A stretch of DNA of 64,000 bases. Source: Siphonodentalium dalli. Lineage: Eukaryota > Mollusca > Scaphopoda > Gadilida > Siphonodentaliidae. The stretch lies in contig CP136063.1 of assembly GCA_032622095.1 (NCBI GenBank), positions 90,685,980-90,749,979 of the forward strand. The letters run 5' to 3'. The notes beneath the pieces were generated by a model. It was not told where the DNA came from. It saw nothing but the letters and a program-made list of their open reading frames with translations, and searched no databases. The translations under genes and the position numbers were made by a program. Shown in pieces: positions 55,352 to 64,000 of this stretch. Position 1 is the first letter of the stretch. Each line of letters begins with the position of its first letter.

Positions 55352-56123
55352 CCCTTTGAACCCTGGCTCCCCACAATGATCGACAATCTGACCCTGGGCT
55401 CACAGTGGTATTTTGACTTATTGTATACAGTGTTTAGGTTCTTGGTGTTGTATTGTGTGCATTTGTTTTTACCATAATGTTTATACCATTGGAAAGGCTA
55501 TTAAATTCTGAATTCAGCACAGCAAAATCCATTTCAAAACACAGCCTAAACACAAGAGTTTGAGTTTTATTCTCATGTAAATCTATATAGTGTATACTTT
55601 TGAGCTAAATATTTATGATTTAATGAACTCAGGAATTTGTATATTCTTGAGAAAAAAAAACTCGTATGACATGTGTTTACATCCGAAAATCGCTAGCGCA
55701 AATTATGTAAATTAGCGGGAATTTCTTCACAAATTGGGAGTTTTTAATACTCCAAGAATATGTCACTAAAGTTTCTAGGTCACTTATGTGCCATATAGGG
55801 TGATATGACCTAATGCAAGAAGCAAGATGGCTGCGCCTGTAATTGCCGAAATTTTATAAAATGGTGACCTGTACCCTGTTTTCAATCGGCTGAAACTTTG
55901 TTGTGCCAAACCTAATCTCGATAATGTTTTGACAGCTAAAACAGTTGTAATATGTACTTTATGAAACACTTTTTTCATACCATTGAGTATTTATTGAAAT
56001 ATTAAAAAATAAAGTGCAGCACTGCGACTACAACGGTAGAACAAGATTATATCATGGCCGGAAAACCGGCCAGTTGGGTATATATGCGTTCTAGCCGGAA
56101 TACCCGCTAGCCAGGTTCAAAGT
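55352..56123. mobile_element. TTAA family F element, diverged shorter copy
   Basis: TTAA (55348-55351), CCCTTTGAACCCTGGCTC on the left; 'gctagccaggttcaaag' then 'tatta' on the right, a decayed end. Same termini as 34382-36279 but different and shorter interior. A 64-codon frame is not convincing. Confidence 0.7.
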
Positions 56124-56884
56124 ATTATTATAAATATATATATACACACGTGTATAAATATGTATACTGAAAAATGAATTTTCTTCTGATAGTGACAAAA
56201 CTTTCGCAGACCAAAAGAATATGAAACTAGTCGCATGCTTCCGAACTGCACATTTTATATAATAATCAATCAATCAATCAATTTATTATACTTTTACACC
56301 AAATATTGTCAAGTGTATACATACATAATATAGATATATAATTTATAGCAATGTAGTGGAAGGACATTTGTGGTCATGACACAATATGTCGCACATATTA
56401 TTGTAGCAATATATATTTGTATGTAGTTTGGACTTATTCGTCTTTAATATTGGGGATCTGCCTTCGTCTGGTATGTATTCTGTCTAGCAGTTGGTCACTA
56501 GGTTGCCATTTTCCCTTTATGGCAAGTCCGTGGTACATGGTATATTATAATAAACTCTCTGACCTGAGCTATCACCCAGAGCCCCACATGGTTTTTATCC
56601 TTGAATGTTATCAGCTGCTCCACACATTATCAGTTCATATAGGTTATTGGCACCTATTACCTCTTTCTGGGGTATTGATTTACCTATTCACAACACTGGA
56701 TAGATTTTATAGGTAGAGATTTTCCCATTTCTGATAGCTCATTTAACACTATTGTCAATCTATGCTTCATTTTAGGCCCCAAGCAAGCTATGCATTATCA
56801 GCTGTGTGCTGGTTTAAATTTCTTCATTATCAGATCCTCCATTAGGCATGATGGGGAGGGGAGCTACATGCAGCAAACTCATTA
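56124..56884. other. Low-repeat stretch with an (AATC)n microsatellite
   Basis: (AATC)n at about 56262-56282. A 99-codon frame (56417-56716) is rich in hydrophobic residues but matches no family I know, and nothing else suggests a gene. Confidence 0.35.
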
Positions 56885-57103
56885 TTAAAACCCTGTCATG
56901 ATTGGATGAGTGTTGGTGCAGCATTAAAGAACCTGTGCCAGTGCATTCTATTTATATAAGCGAGTCTCCCATAGGGAGCATCGCATATATATTAAAGAGA
57001 ATGCACTGGCTAACAGGTCCAAGGTAATTATTGTTAGGCTAATGTATTCTCCTATATATGTGAGGCTCCCTATGTGAGACTTAAATATATAAGAGAACAT
57101 TTC
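56885..57103. mobile_element. TTAA family C, two diverged cores, right end lost
   Basis: Left end 'TTAAAACCCTGTCATGATTG', then core 1 (56939-57011) and core 2 (57037-57103), both with mismatches. It runs straight into a family E fragment. Confidence 0.7.
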
Positions 57104-57247
57104 CCTTCAATAAATTGGACTCTTTCTGCACTTTTAATATATGTCGTCTGCTTATTTTTTCCCCTGAATTCCCTCCAGTTGATAAATAGACCATTCCAAT
57201 GTTTTTATTATAAACTGAGTGGGAGAATCCATTTAGTATAGAAAGGT
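57104..57247. mobile_element. TTAA family E, truncated (inverted)
   Basis: Same orientation as 52526-52792: 'ttctgcacttttaatat', 'gaccattccaatgttt', end 'agtatagaaagg'. The left end is missing. Confidence 0.65.
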
Positions 57248-58143
57248 ATTTTATTTTAAAGAAGAAGAGGAGAGGTTTCTTTCTTTCTAAACTTCTTACT
57301 CTAATAGGAAATCACACAGGAAAATAATTGTGAGAGATAAACAAACATTTCTAAACTATCCTGCACTTATTGGGAATTACAGAGGAATATGATTGTTTGC
57401 AGATCTCTCGGCTTTCTGAAGAAAAAATCTTCCTATTATTGCCGATTATTGAGGTCTTTTGTCAGCGTGGCCTTTACAGAATGCGTAATAACGACTCGGA
57501 CATATAATTACATTGAGTGAGGCTGGCGTGGCGATCATTACGGAGACCGTTTATCGTGGCGGAGACATGACAGATTTGCCACCTGTGGCGTACGCCCGTT
57601 TCCTGTCAAACATTGCTTTATTTGCCGCGTTAGCTTTGTGAGGCTTTCTGTACTTTCTACCTGGTATTTTATTGAGAAGTCGTGCAATCGCTATTTATGT
57701 TAAAGAAACGCTCAACACAATATTACCAGTCGGATGACAATAACAATTATGGCCGGTGTCTCACTGGTCGGACAATATGAATTATACCATAACCATCTAT
57801 TATATATCCAAACATAAAGTCCTACTGTTATTGGCACTTGTGTACAATTTTATAAGGAAATCTAATTCAGTCTGCTAACAATAATTATTGATTTGCTTCC
57901 CATGTGTCCTGGCTTGAGTATTTTCTGACCTCATATTAAAATTTTGGGTATAAATTTTAATATTTTGAAGTGATAAATTGTCCCGAACTTATGGTTTAGG
58001 ATGTGTGGAAAAATTTACAGAGGTAACATGTGTTCTGATTATCTGCAGTTCTCATATTGATTATTTGGGTAGAAAATTTTAATATTTTGAAGTGAGCAAT
58101 TTCTAGATTGTGCTCAAGATGTGAAAAAGTGTAATAACAAATA
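57248..58143. other. Low-repeat island; possible conserved noncoding DNA
   Basis: 57380-57780 has no repeat matches, higher CG content than its flanks and dense regulatory-like motifs (tgacag, cacctg, ataatta). No open frame. Whether it is conserved cannot be told from one sequence. Confidence 0.3.
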
Positions 58144-58735
58144 ATTTAAAGTGATGTGAAGCACTCCGGTATGGTGATCAAATAGAAATGGAGAATAATC
58201 TTGTTCAAAGTAGTTATTTTTACAAATAGTATACCCAAATTGACAACACACACCATCATTCTTATATATGAATTAAATGCAGTTACTCTCGATGGCGAAA
58301 TCATTTTCATTAGTTTATCGCCGATAGATGCGTCCCGAATCGAGTATTAAATATTGAGCTTAGTTCTGATAATGTTTTCTATGGAGTGATACGGTTGATT
58401 TGCTTCAAATTTTCGGCGATGTTAGTAGAATGTTACATGCCTCCAGTTGTCATAGCGCCTGAATACTAACTTATCAGTTTCATATGCCTGAGCAAGTACA
58501 GTAATGCTCTAATTAATCGACCTCTTAACCAAAGCAGAATTATGGGTAACTTTTCAGGATTTAGTCGGAAATATGGCTTGTTGCCATTCATCGGAAAGCT
58601 CTCGGGGAGAGCTTTCCGATGAATGGCAACAAGCCATATTTCCGACTAAATCCTGAAAAGTTACCCATAATTCTGCTTTGGTTAAGAGGTCGATTAATTA
58701 GAGCATTACTGTATATAATATATGTCTTTAATAAC
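58144..58735 (-). repeat. Dispersed repeat G, copy 3, split by MITE-A
   Basis: Inverted copy: 'ttaaagtgatgtgaag' to 'gcctgagcaagta', broken by the MITE-A at 58499-58711, and resumed with 'tataatatatgtctttaa' (58712-58735). Confidence 0.8.
58499..58711. mobile_element. MITE-A, perfect 105-bp palindrome
   Basis: 213 bp with a GGG loop, TA on both sides. It differs from 51932-52144 in each arm ('aattaatcgacctc', 'accaaagcag'), and each difference is present as its exact complement in the opposite arm. Confidence 0.96.
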
Positions 58736-59313
58736 TGTTCGTATTTGTGCTATTTTGAGATTTAGCTAATAGCTCGATGACAATTTGATCAGGTGTGCAA
58801 TGCATGATGGTTGGATGCATGTACTTCACTCAACTCTTTCTATACTAAATACTCATTGACAGTTCCCTTATTCCCTTAGGAAATGTTCAGATAATTATAG
58901 GTCCTTTGCTGGAACTTTTCCCACCAATTAATAGAAACCCTTCTGCACTTGTATTATCTTTTCCTCTGGCTGTCATTTTTATTGGGATTAATCTTATAAT
59001 AGAAAACAGTCAGAGAATCAGTGTATTATTCATTGATTCCCAGTTATTTATAGCACTGTTCAGACACTGACAGACAATATATAGGCTCAATGGACAGCTT
59101 TAGCTGGTCAGAGGCATGGGAAGCAATCCCAATGGTGGGTGGGGGAGGGGGTTCGGTTGTTGGTGGCACAATTAACTTCACGAAAAGGTGACTTTTTTCA
59201 GCCGCAGGTATTTGATTAAAGGTCGAGAAGGCACACTTTTTGAAACACAGAATTTTCCAGAGCTCATATTATAAAGCTAATAGAATGGATATTTTTTTCC
59301 TAGGACTACATAA
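58736..59313. mobile_element. Low-repeat DNA containing a family E left fragment
   Basis: 58832-58985 matches family E ('ctttctatactaaatactc', 'cccttaggaaatgttcag', 'cttctgcacttgtattat') without a right end. The rest is unmatched. Confidence 0.5.
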
Positions 59314-59530
59314 AGTAATGCCCTTAATATATAAATCGACTGCTTAACCACAGCAGAATTATGGTTAACTTTTCAGGATTTAGTGTGGAAATATGGCTTG
59401 TTGCCATTCATCGGAAAGCTCTCAGTGAGAGCGTTCCGATGAATGGCAACAAGCCATATTTCCGACTAAATCCTGAAAAATTACCCAATATTCTGTTGTG
59501 GTTAAGGAGTCAATTATTTAGGGCATTACC
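59314..59530. mobile_element. MITE-A copy with small insertions
   Basis: 'aaagtaatgcccttaatata' on the left with extra bases, right end 'gggcattacc'. The TA flanks are decayed. Confidence 0.87.
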
Positions 59531-59914
59531 TTAACTATGCTGTTTTAATTGATATATGAGGTCTTTCTTGCCATCCTATGATGAATAATGGAGCACCGAT
59601 GTTGTGCCCCCTTTATAAAGTTTATATAATAGGTGCTGTAGGTTTGTTGAAGTCCAGATCTTTATGGGTTAAACTTCATATTTTTGATAATACTTGGTAT
59701 TCTAGAACTCTGTCACAAATCCACATGTTCTTGAATTTATTTTTGGAAGGCTCTGGGATCCTGGGGAGAGCAATTTAACTGCAGTCATAAACAGTCTGTG
59801 CAGACATTTGATATATTTAAAATAACACATAACAACTGTGCATTCACAACTCATAAATACCATGTACTGATTGTTATGAATTCTTTATTTATGTGTGTAT
59901 CCAGCTGCCTCATG
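59531..59914. other. Low-repeat stretch, no gene seen
   Basis: A 66-codon frame (59578-59778) has no similarity I recognise. Confidence 0.3.
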
Positions 59915-60165
59915 GAGGGGGTTATCATGCTTTGGGAGGGGTTATCATGCACTGGGAGGGGTTATCATGCACTGGGAGGGGTTGTACTGGGAGGGGTTAT
60001 CATGTACTGGGAGGGGTTATCATGCACTGGGAGGGGTTATCATGTACTGGGAGGGGTTATCATGCACTGGGAGGGGTTATCATGTACTGGGAGGGGTTAT
60101 CATGCACTGGGAGGGGTTATCATGTACTGGGAGGGGTTATCAGTATTCGGGTGGGGCTATCATGG
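59915..60165 (+). repeat. 20-bp minisatellite, ~12 units, alternating C/T variants
   Basis: Unit ttatcatgcactgggagggg. From about 59995 to 60140 the units alternate strictly between 'catgtactgg' and 'catgcactgg' (seven units), so the true repeat there is a 40-bp dimer. One unit near 59985 has lost part of its sequence. All three frames are open because no stop occurs in the unit. Confidence 0.95.
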
Positions 60166-60322
60166 TGATATATGAAGACCACACTTCGAAATCACATGTT
60201 GATGGCTACCAGACTCTCCACTACTGTGTAGAAATTCTATATCTCCTCAACAGATCATCACTTGGTGCCAGAAAAAAGTAAACAAAATCATAGGCCTGAC
60301 CAATGTTAATCTGGGTTTACTA

Positions 60323-60465
60323 CAGTAATTCCTTAACAGCAGAATTATGGGTAACTTTTCAGGATTTAGTCGATGAATGGCAGCAAGCCATATTTCCAAC
60401 TAAATCCTGAACAATTCCCCATAATTCTGCTGTGGTTTAGTGGTCGATTATTTAGGACATTACAG
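60323..60465. mobile_element. MITE-A with central deletion
   Basis: CAGTAATTCC, shortened left arm to 'gatttagtcg', then 'atgaatggcagcaagcc' and right arm to 'ggacattacag'. Confidence 0.85.
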
Positions 60466-60683
60466 TATGTATTCTGACTTGAGCACACTGTAAATAGAGC
60501 ACATATATGTTAAAACTATGAGGACTCGCCAATACAAGCGAAAGCTTATAATAGGCCTGAAGATCACAGGTTAAAAAAAGTCTCATCAGGAAATAACTGC
60601 AATTTTAGGCAATCATCTTTCATAAAACGGTGAAGATCTACATTAAAAGCAGAACTCCCCGATGCCTGCCATGAAAAGTACAC
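60466..60683. other. Short low-repeat stretch
   Basis: Nothing recognised. Confidence 0.3.
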
Positions 60684-60855
60684 TTAAATAATCAACTTCT
60701 TAACCACAGCAGAAATATTGGTAACTTTTCTGGATTTAGTCGGAAATATGGCTTGTTGCCATTCATCAGAAAGCTCTCAGTGAGAGTTTCCCCGATGAAT
60801 GGCAACAGCCATATTTCCGACTAAATCCTGAAAAGTTACCCATAACTCTGCTGTA
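60684..60855. mobile_element. MITE-A, both termini lost
   Basis: From 'cttaaataatcaacttctt' through the centre 'gctctcagtgagag' to 'cataactctgctgta'. Confidence 0.85.
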
Positions 60856-61454
60856 TGTCACTTACATTCATATATTTTTCCAGCCTCTTCGAAAAGACGA
60901 CAACAATCTTATCAGATTTACGTCTCTTGATATTTCACAGTCTCTTTGAAAAGCCGCCGAATATCCTAACGGATGACCATCTCTAGAAGTGTCCATTATA
61001 TTTCATTTCTACGAAGACGCGGCACTCCAACATGACGTAATAAACCGTTTTCCTAATATGGAGTGCATTCCTGTCATAGTAAATGTTTATGAGAATCGTA
61101 GTATTTAAAAATAGTAATAAATACAACAAAATGCGAAAGAATAATCAGTCATGAATATTGTTGACTGATAAAAATTTGAAGATGATGTATCCTATATTGC
61201 GATGAGTAAAATGAATTATGGATATATCACCTGTATTCAGTTTTCCAACAACAGTTGAGTTTGACAATACATGGGAAAATTGCCAATGCGTCATTAGCAT
61301 CAGATCTGTGAAGTGATCTGTTATACCATAAACCAATTAAATCGTGCATAGTTTGTGCCACTCTCCAATGAAATGGAGGGAATCCCTTCAAGACAGAATC
61401 TAATTTTAATAGAGAGTTCTAGAGACGTACATCCGATATTGGATTGCGGGGTAT
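60856..61454. other. Low-repeat stretch, no gene seen
   Basis: Nothing recognised. Confidence 0.35.
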
Positions 61455-61666
61455 TTTAATGCCCTAAGTAATCAACTCCTTAACCACAGCAGGATTATGG
61501 GTATCTTTTCAGGATTTAGTCGGAAATATGACTTGTTGCCATTCATCGGAAAGCTCTCAGTGAGAGCTTTCCGATGAATGGCAACAAGCCATATTTCCGA
61601 CTAAATCCTGAAAAGTTACCCATAATTCTTCTGTGGTTAAGGAGTCGATTACTTAGGGCATTACTG
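61455..61666. mobile_element. MITE-A complete copy
   Basis: 'taatgccctaagtaatc' to GGGCATTACTG-TA. It abuts a MITE-B right arm, as if inserted at the TA in the MITE-B centre ('gTAgcatcac'). Confidence 0.9.
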
Positions 61667-61740
61667 TAGCATCACTAAATTCATCCTCTGAGGACCTCAC
61701 TCTGCAAATGACAGACACACTATTAAAACTCAGACTTGGA
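61667..61740. mobile_element. MITE-B right-arm fragment
   Basis: 'gcatcactaaattcatcctc' to 'aaactcagacttg'; the left half is not found. Confidence 0.75.
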
Positions 61741-62300
61741 ACCGACCCCCATATTTAACAATGCTTGGCCTGCGATAAGCACACAGATCCCCTGGGTAGC
61801 AGACAACAACACTGTAACTAAATGCTCCATTCAAAATGCTGCCTCTTTACTTATCACTTATAACTTCTCTGTTGATCACTGAGGCTAACTTTTCTGGCTG
61901 ATTGCCTGAGGGCAACAATAAACTCTCTCTCCAAAACAGAAACATACAGCTTCATTCATGGGAGAAGATTAGAAAGCTGGGAACTAAATTCCACATTTAT
62001 GGATCTGTGGGAAAATCTGGATGGAAATTGTTAGTAGAGATCAGTGGGGTCAGATACCATATGGAGGATTTCTCATTTCCCTGTCTTGTGTTAATGTGAA
62101 GTGAATTGGAACTATTGGCCGAGAGAAAGAGAGCCATTGTTTGTTTCTTTAGAGTTCATTCTAATGCTGAAGGATTTTTTATCATTTTGTGTTTGCATGT
62201 GATCTGAGATTGGTTTATGACTGCTTTCATATGAATTGGAATCTTAAATTCAGGTGAGATACTAAAGCCACATGGTGATAAGCACTCCAAAATGCACCTA
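61741..62300. other. Low-repeat stretch, no gene seen
   Basis: A 65-codon frame (61902-62099) is not convincing. No repeats. Confidence 0.35.
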
Positions 62301-62503
62301 CAGTAATGCCCTAAATAATCGACTCCTTAACCACAGAAGACTATAAATGGGTAATTTTTCAGGAATTAGTCGGAAATATGGCTTGTTGCCATTCATCGGA
62401 AAGCTTTCTGATGAATGGCAACAAGCCATATTTCCGACTAAATCCTGAAAAATTACCCTTAATTCTGCTGTGGTTAAGGAGTCGATTATTTAGGCCTTTA
62501 CTG
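62301..62503. mobile_element. MITE-A copy
   Basis: CAGTAATGCCC to 'ggcctttactg'; short centre 'ggaaagctttctgatg', so the innermost bases of both arms are lost. Confidence 0.9.
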
Positions 62504-63189
62504 TAATAATATTCGCTTTGGAATTTTTTCCAGCATCGAAATAGGTAAATAAATACATGAAATACCTTTCTACAAACATATGTTCGAGAAAGATGCATTG
62601 AAGTCAGCTGTTGAAGTCATAAAAAATGCTACTTCGAATACAATGTTCAGGGTTCGAACACTTGTTACGCTATTTGTATTCATTGAAGTTCCAGCATCAG
62701 AAATGTAATAATGCTGTCCGGAAAACGAATATTGCGATATCTGATCTGAAAACTATTTTAAATTCATGCACTGCATTCTCTTCCTTTTAATCACTAAAAT
62801 TGTGTAGTACCATAAAATTTGCAATACGGTGAGAGCTCTAGATTTTCCTATTATTTTTACGCGACTGCTGAATAAAAGAATTTAAATGGCACAAACGAAA
62901 CGATCTCAAATTTAACTGAAAATATCAGAAACAAACCACGTGCTTTCAGCGCTATATGTCGACGAGTTTATTCAGAAATCATCCACATAGGTATGTTTTG
63001 AGATACCACTTACCAAGTTGTAAATACATCATTTTGGGGCTTGAGTGAGCCATGTCCGTTTAAATTGCATCCTTCTCATATAATACTAATGTTCTGACCT
63101 TTAGTTTATTTCTATGATTTCATCAAACTAGGATGTACTTCTGCTATAAGCGAAAGCTGCTGTTTCAGGACATTCTATATTTCCTCATT
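62504..63189. other. Low-repeat stretch, no gene seen
   Basis: Nothing recognised. Confidence 0.35.
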
Positions 63190-63193
63190 TTAA

Positions 63194-63454
63194 ACCTTCC
63201 ATGACGGGATCTTCATGAAATGTTGTGAAAATCCTGTGCCAATGCATTCTCTTATAGATGCAAGTCTCCCATAGGCAGTTTTGCAAATATAAGAGAATAC
63301 ATTGGCCTAACAATATTTATTCTGATCTTGTAAACCAATGCATTCTCTTATATATGTGATGCTCTCTATGGGAGACTCACATATATATATATAAGAGAAT
63401 GCACTGGCACATGATCTTTAATGCTGCACCAGCGCAGCTCCCATCATGAAAGGG
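63194..63454. mobile_element. TTAA family C, complete element with two cores
   Basis: TTAA at 63190-63193 and 63455-63458; ends ACCTTCCATGACGGG and 'cccatcatgaAAGGG'. Two diverged cores (63239-63306 and 63337-63411) flank a short spacer. 261 bp. Confidence 0.83.
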
Positions 63455-63671
63455 TTAAAGCACTTTTAACTTTTGATAACTTGATACTCCTGTAAGTAGC
63501 TACTTGATTGCTGACTTTCCCGTCCATTCGTATGTATGGATGCTCAGCTAAATAAGTTTAAGAAACAACCATGGTCTTACAAATGAATGTGTGGGAATCT
63601 GCTATTTCTATGCATGTTGTCTATTTATATTATTTGCACATTTCTACTGAATGGGAGAATCCATTCAGCTA
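63455..63671. other. Short stretch with a possible family E scrap
   Basis: 'ctgaatgggagaatccattcag' near 63646-63667 resembles the family E end. The rest is unmatched. Confidence 0.35.
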
Positions 63672-63884
63672 CAGTAATGCCCTAAGTAATCGACTCCTTA
63701 ACCACAGCAGAATTATGGGTAACTTTTCAGGATTTAGTCGGAAATATGGCTTGTTGCCATTCATCGGAAACTCTCTCCCGAGAGCTTTCCGATGAATGGC
63801 AACAAGCCATATTTCCGACTAAATCCTGAAAAGTTACCCATAATTCTGCTGTGGTTAAGGAGTCGATTACTTAGGGCATTATTG
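63672..63884. mobile_element. MITE-A, near-perfect complete copy
   Basis: 213 bp, TA flanks. The arms mismatch only near the centre ('ggaaactctc') and at the right terminus ('gcattattg'). Confidence 0.94.
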
Positions 63885-64000
63885 TAGTATATGGGTTAAT
63901 GTAAAATACATGAGGATTGGGCACAAATTATGATAAAAACCAACAAATTGGCCATCTAAGCTTCATTTCTGGACTACAAATACAAGACAGATTGCATGCA

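Noticed and set aside
56417-56716. 99-codon hydrophobic frame
   Set aside because: No family resemblance, ordinary length for AT-rich noncoding DNA, and no promoter or splice context.
59798-60281. Overlapping plus-strand frames of 91-128 codons
   Set aside because: They read the stop-free 20-bp minisatellite in all three frames.
456-63884. Recurring peptide SRIMGNFSGFSRKYGLLPF in many short frames
   Set aside because: It is the translation of MITE-A arms, not a protein domain.

Overview
This window looks like intergenic DNA from an animal nuclear genome. It is AT-rich, has no long open reading frame, and holds no gene I can recognise: no rRNA, no convincing tRNA and no conserved protein domain on either strand. 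The longest open frames (up to 128 codons) lie in tandem repeats, in arms of inverted-repeat transposons or in low-complexity DNA. The repeat style (a very dense load of short foldback transposons, TCTG-headed tandem repeats, 'gaccttgacctt' units) resembles marine invertebrates, probably lophotrochozoan or molluscan. That is inference from style, not a species call.

Most recognisable sequence is mobile or tandem DNA. The commonest family (called A here) is a ~200-213 bp palindromic MITE with ends CAGTAATGC...GCATTACTG, flanked by TA (Tc1/mariner-like), in about 30 whole or broken copies. Family B has GCAGAATGAGGTCC arms and 8-bp target duplications (hAT-like). A group of elements with different interiors all end in TTAA-CCCTTT...AAAGGG-TTAA (piggyBac-like; families C, D, E, F, H). 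Single larger elements are: a 2,159-bp element with ~570-bp terminal inverted repeats and a 5-bp duplication (Transib-like features), an 849-bp hAT element with a perfect 8-bp duplication, a 1,419-bp PIF/Harbinger-like element, and a ~4.0-kb element with ~500-bp inverted ends. Many are nested, and several empty sites can be read from paralogous copies inside the window.

Layout: 1-7457, scattered MITEs plus a 46-unit 28-bp minisatellite (2464-3750) with an 18-unit (504-bp) higher-order duplication. 7458-16627 and 16628-25802, two head-to-tail copies of one 9.17-kb segment, about 99.9% identical. 25803-32230, MITEs, TCTG-headed repeats and an 18-bp minisatellite. 32231-38881, nested Harbinger-like and TTAA elements. 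38882-42742, dispersed repeat G with a 'gaccttgacctt' array inserted in it. 42743-46782, the 4-kb inverted-repeat element. 46789-64000, long low-repeat stretches broken by MITE-A copies, further TTAA elements and a 20-bp minisatellite.

A few low-repeat islands (around 31.6-32.0, 41.6-41.9, 47.2-48.1, 50.4-50.6 and 57.3-57.8 kb) have a different, less repetitive composition and could be conserved regulatory DNA or an untranslated first exon; nothing in the sequence alone proves this.
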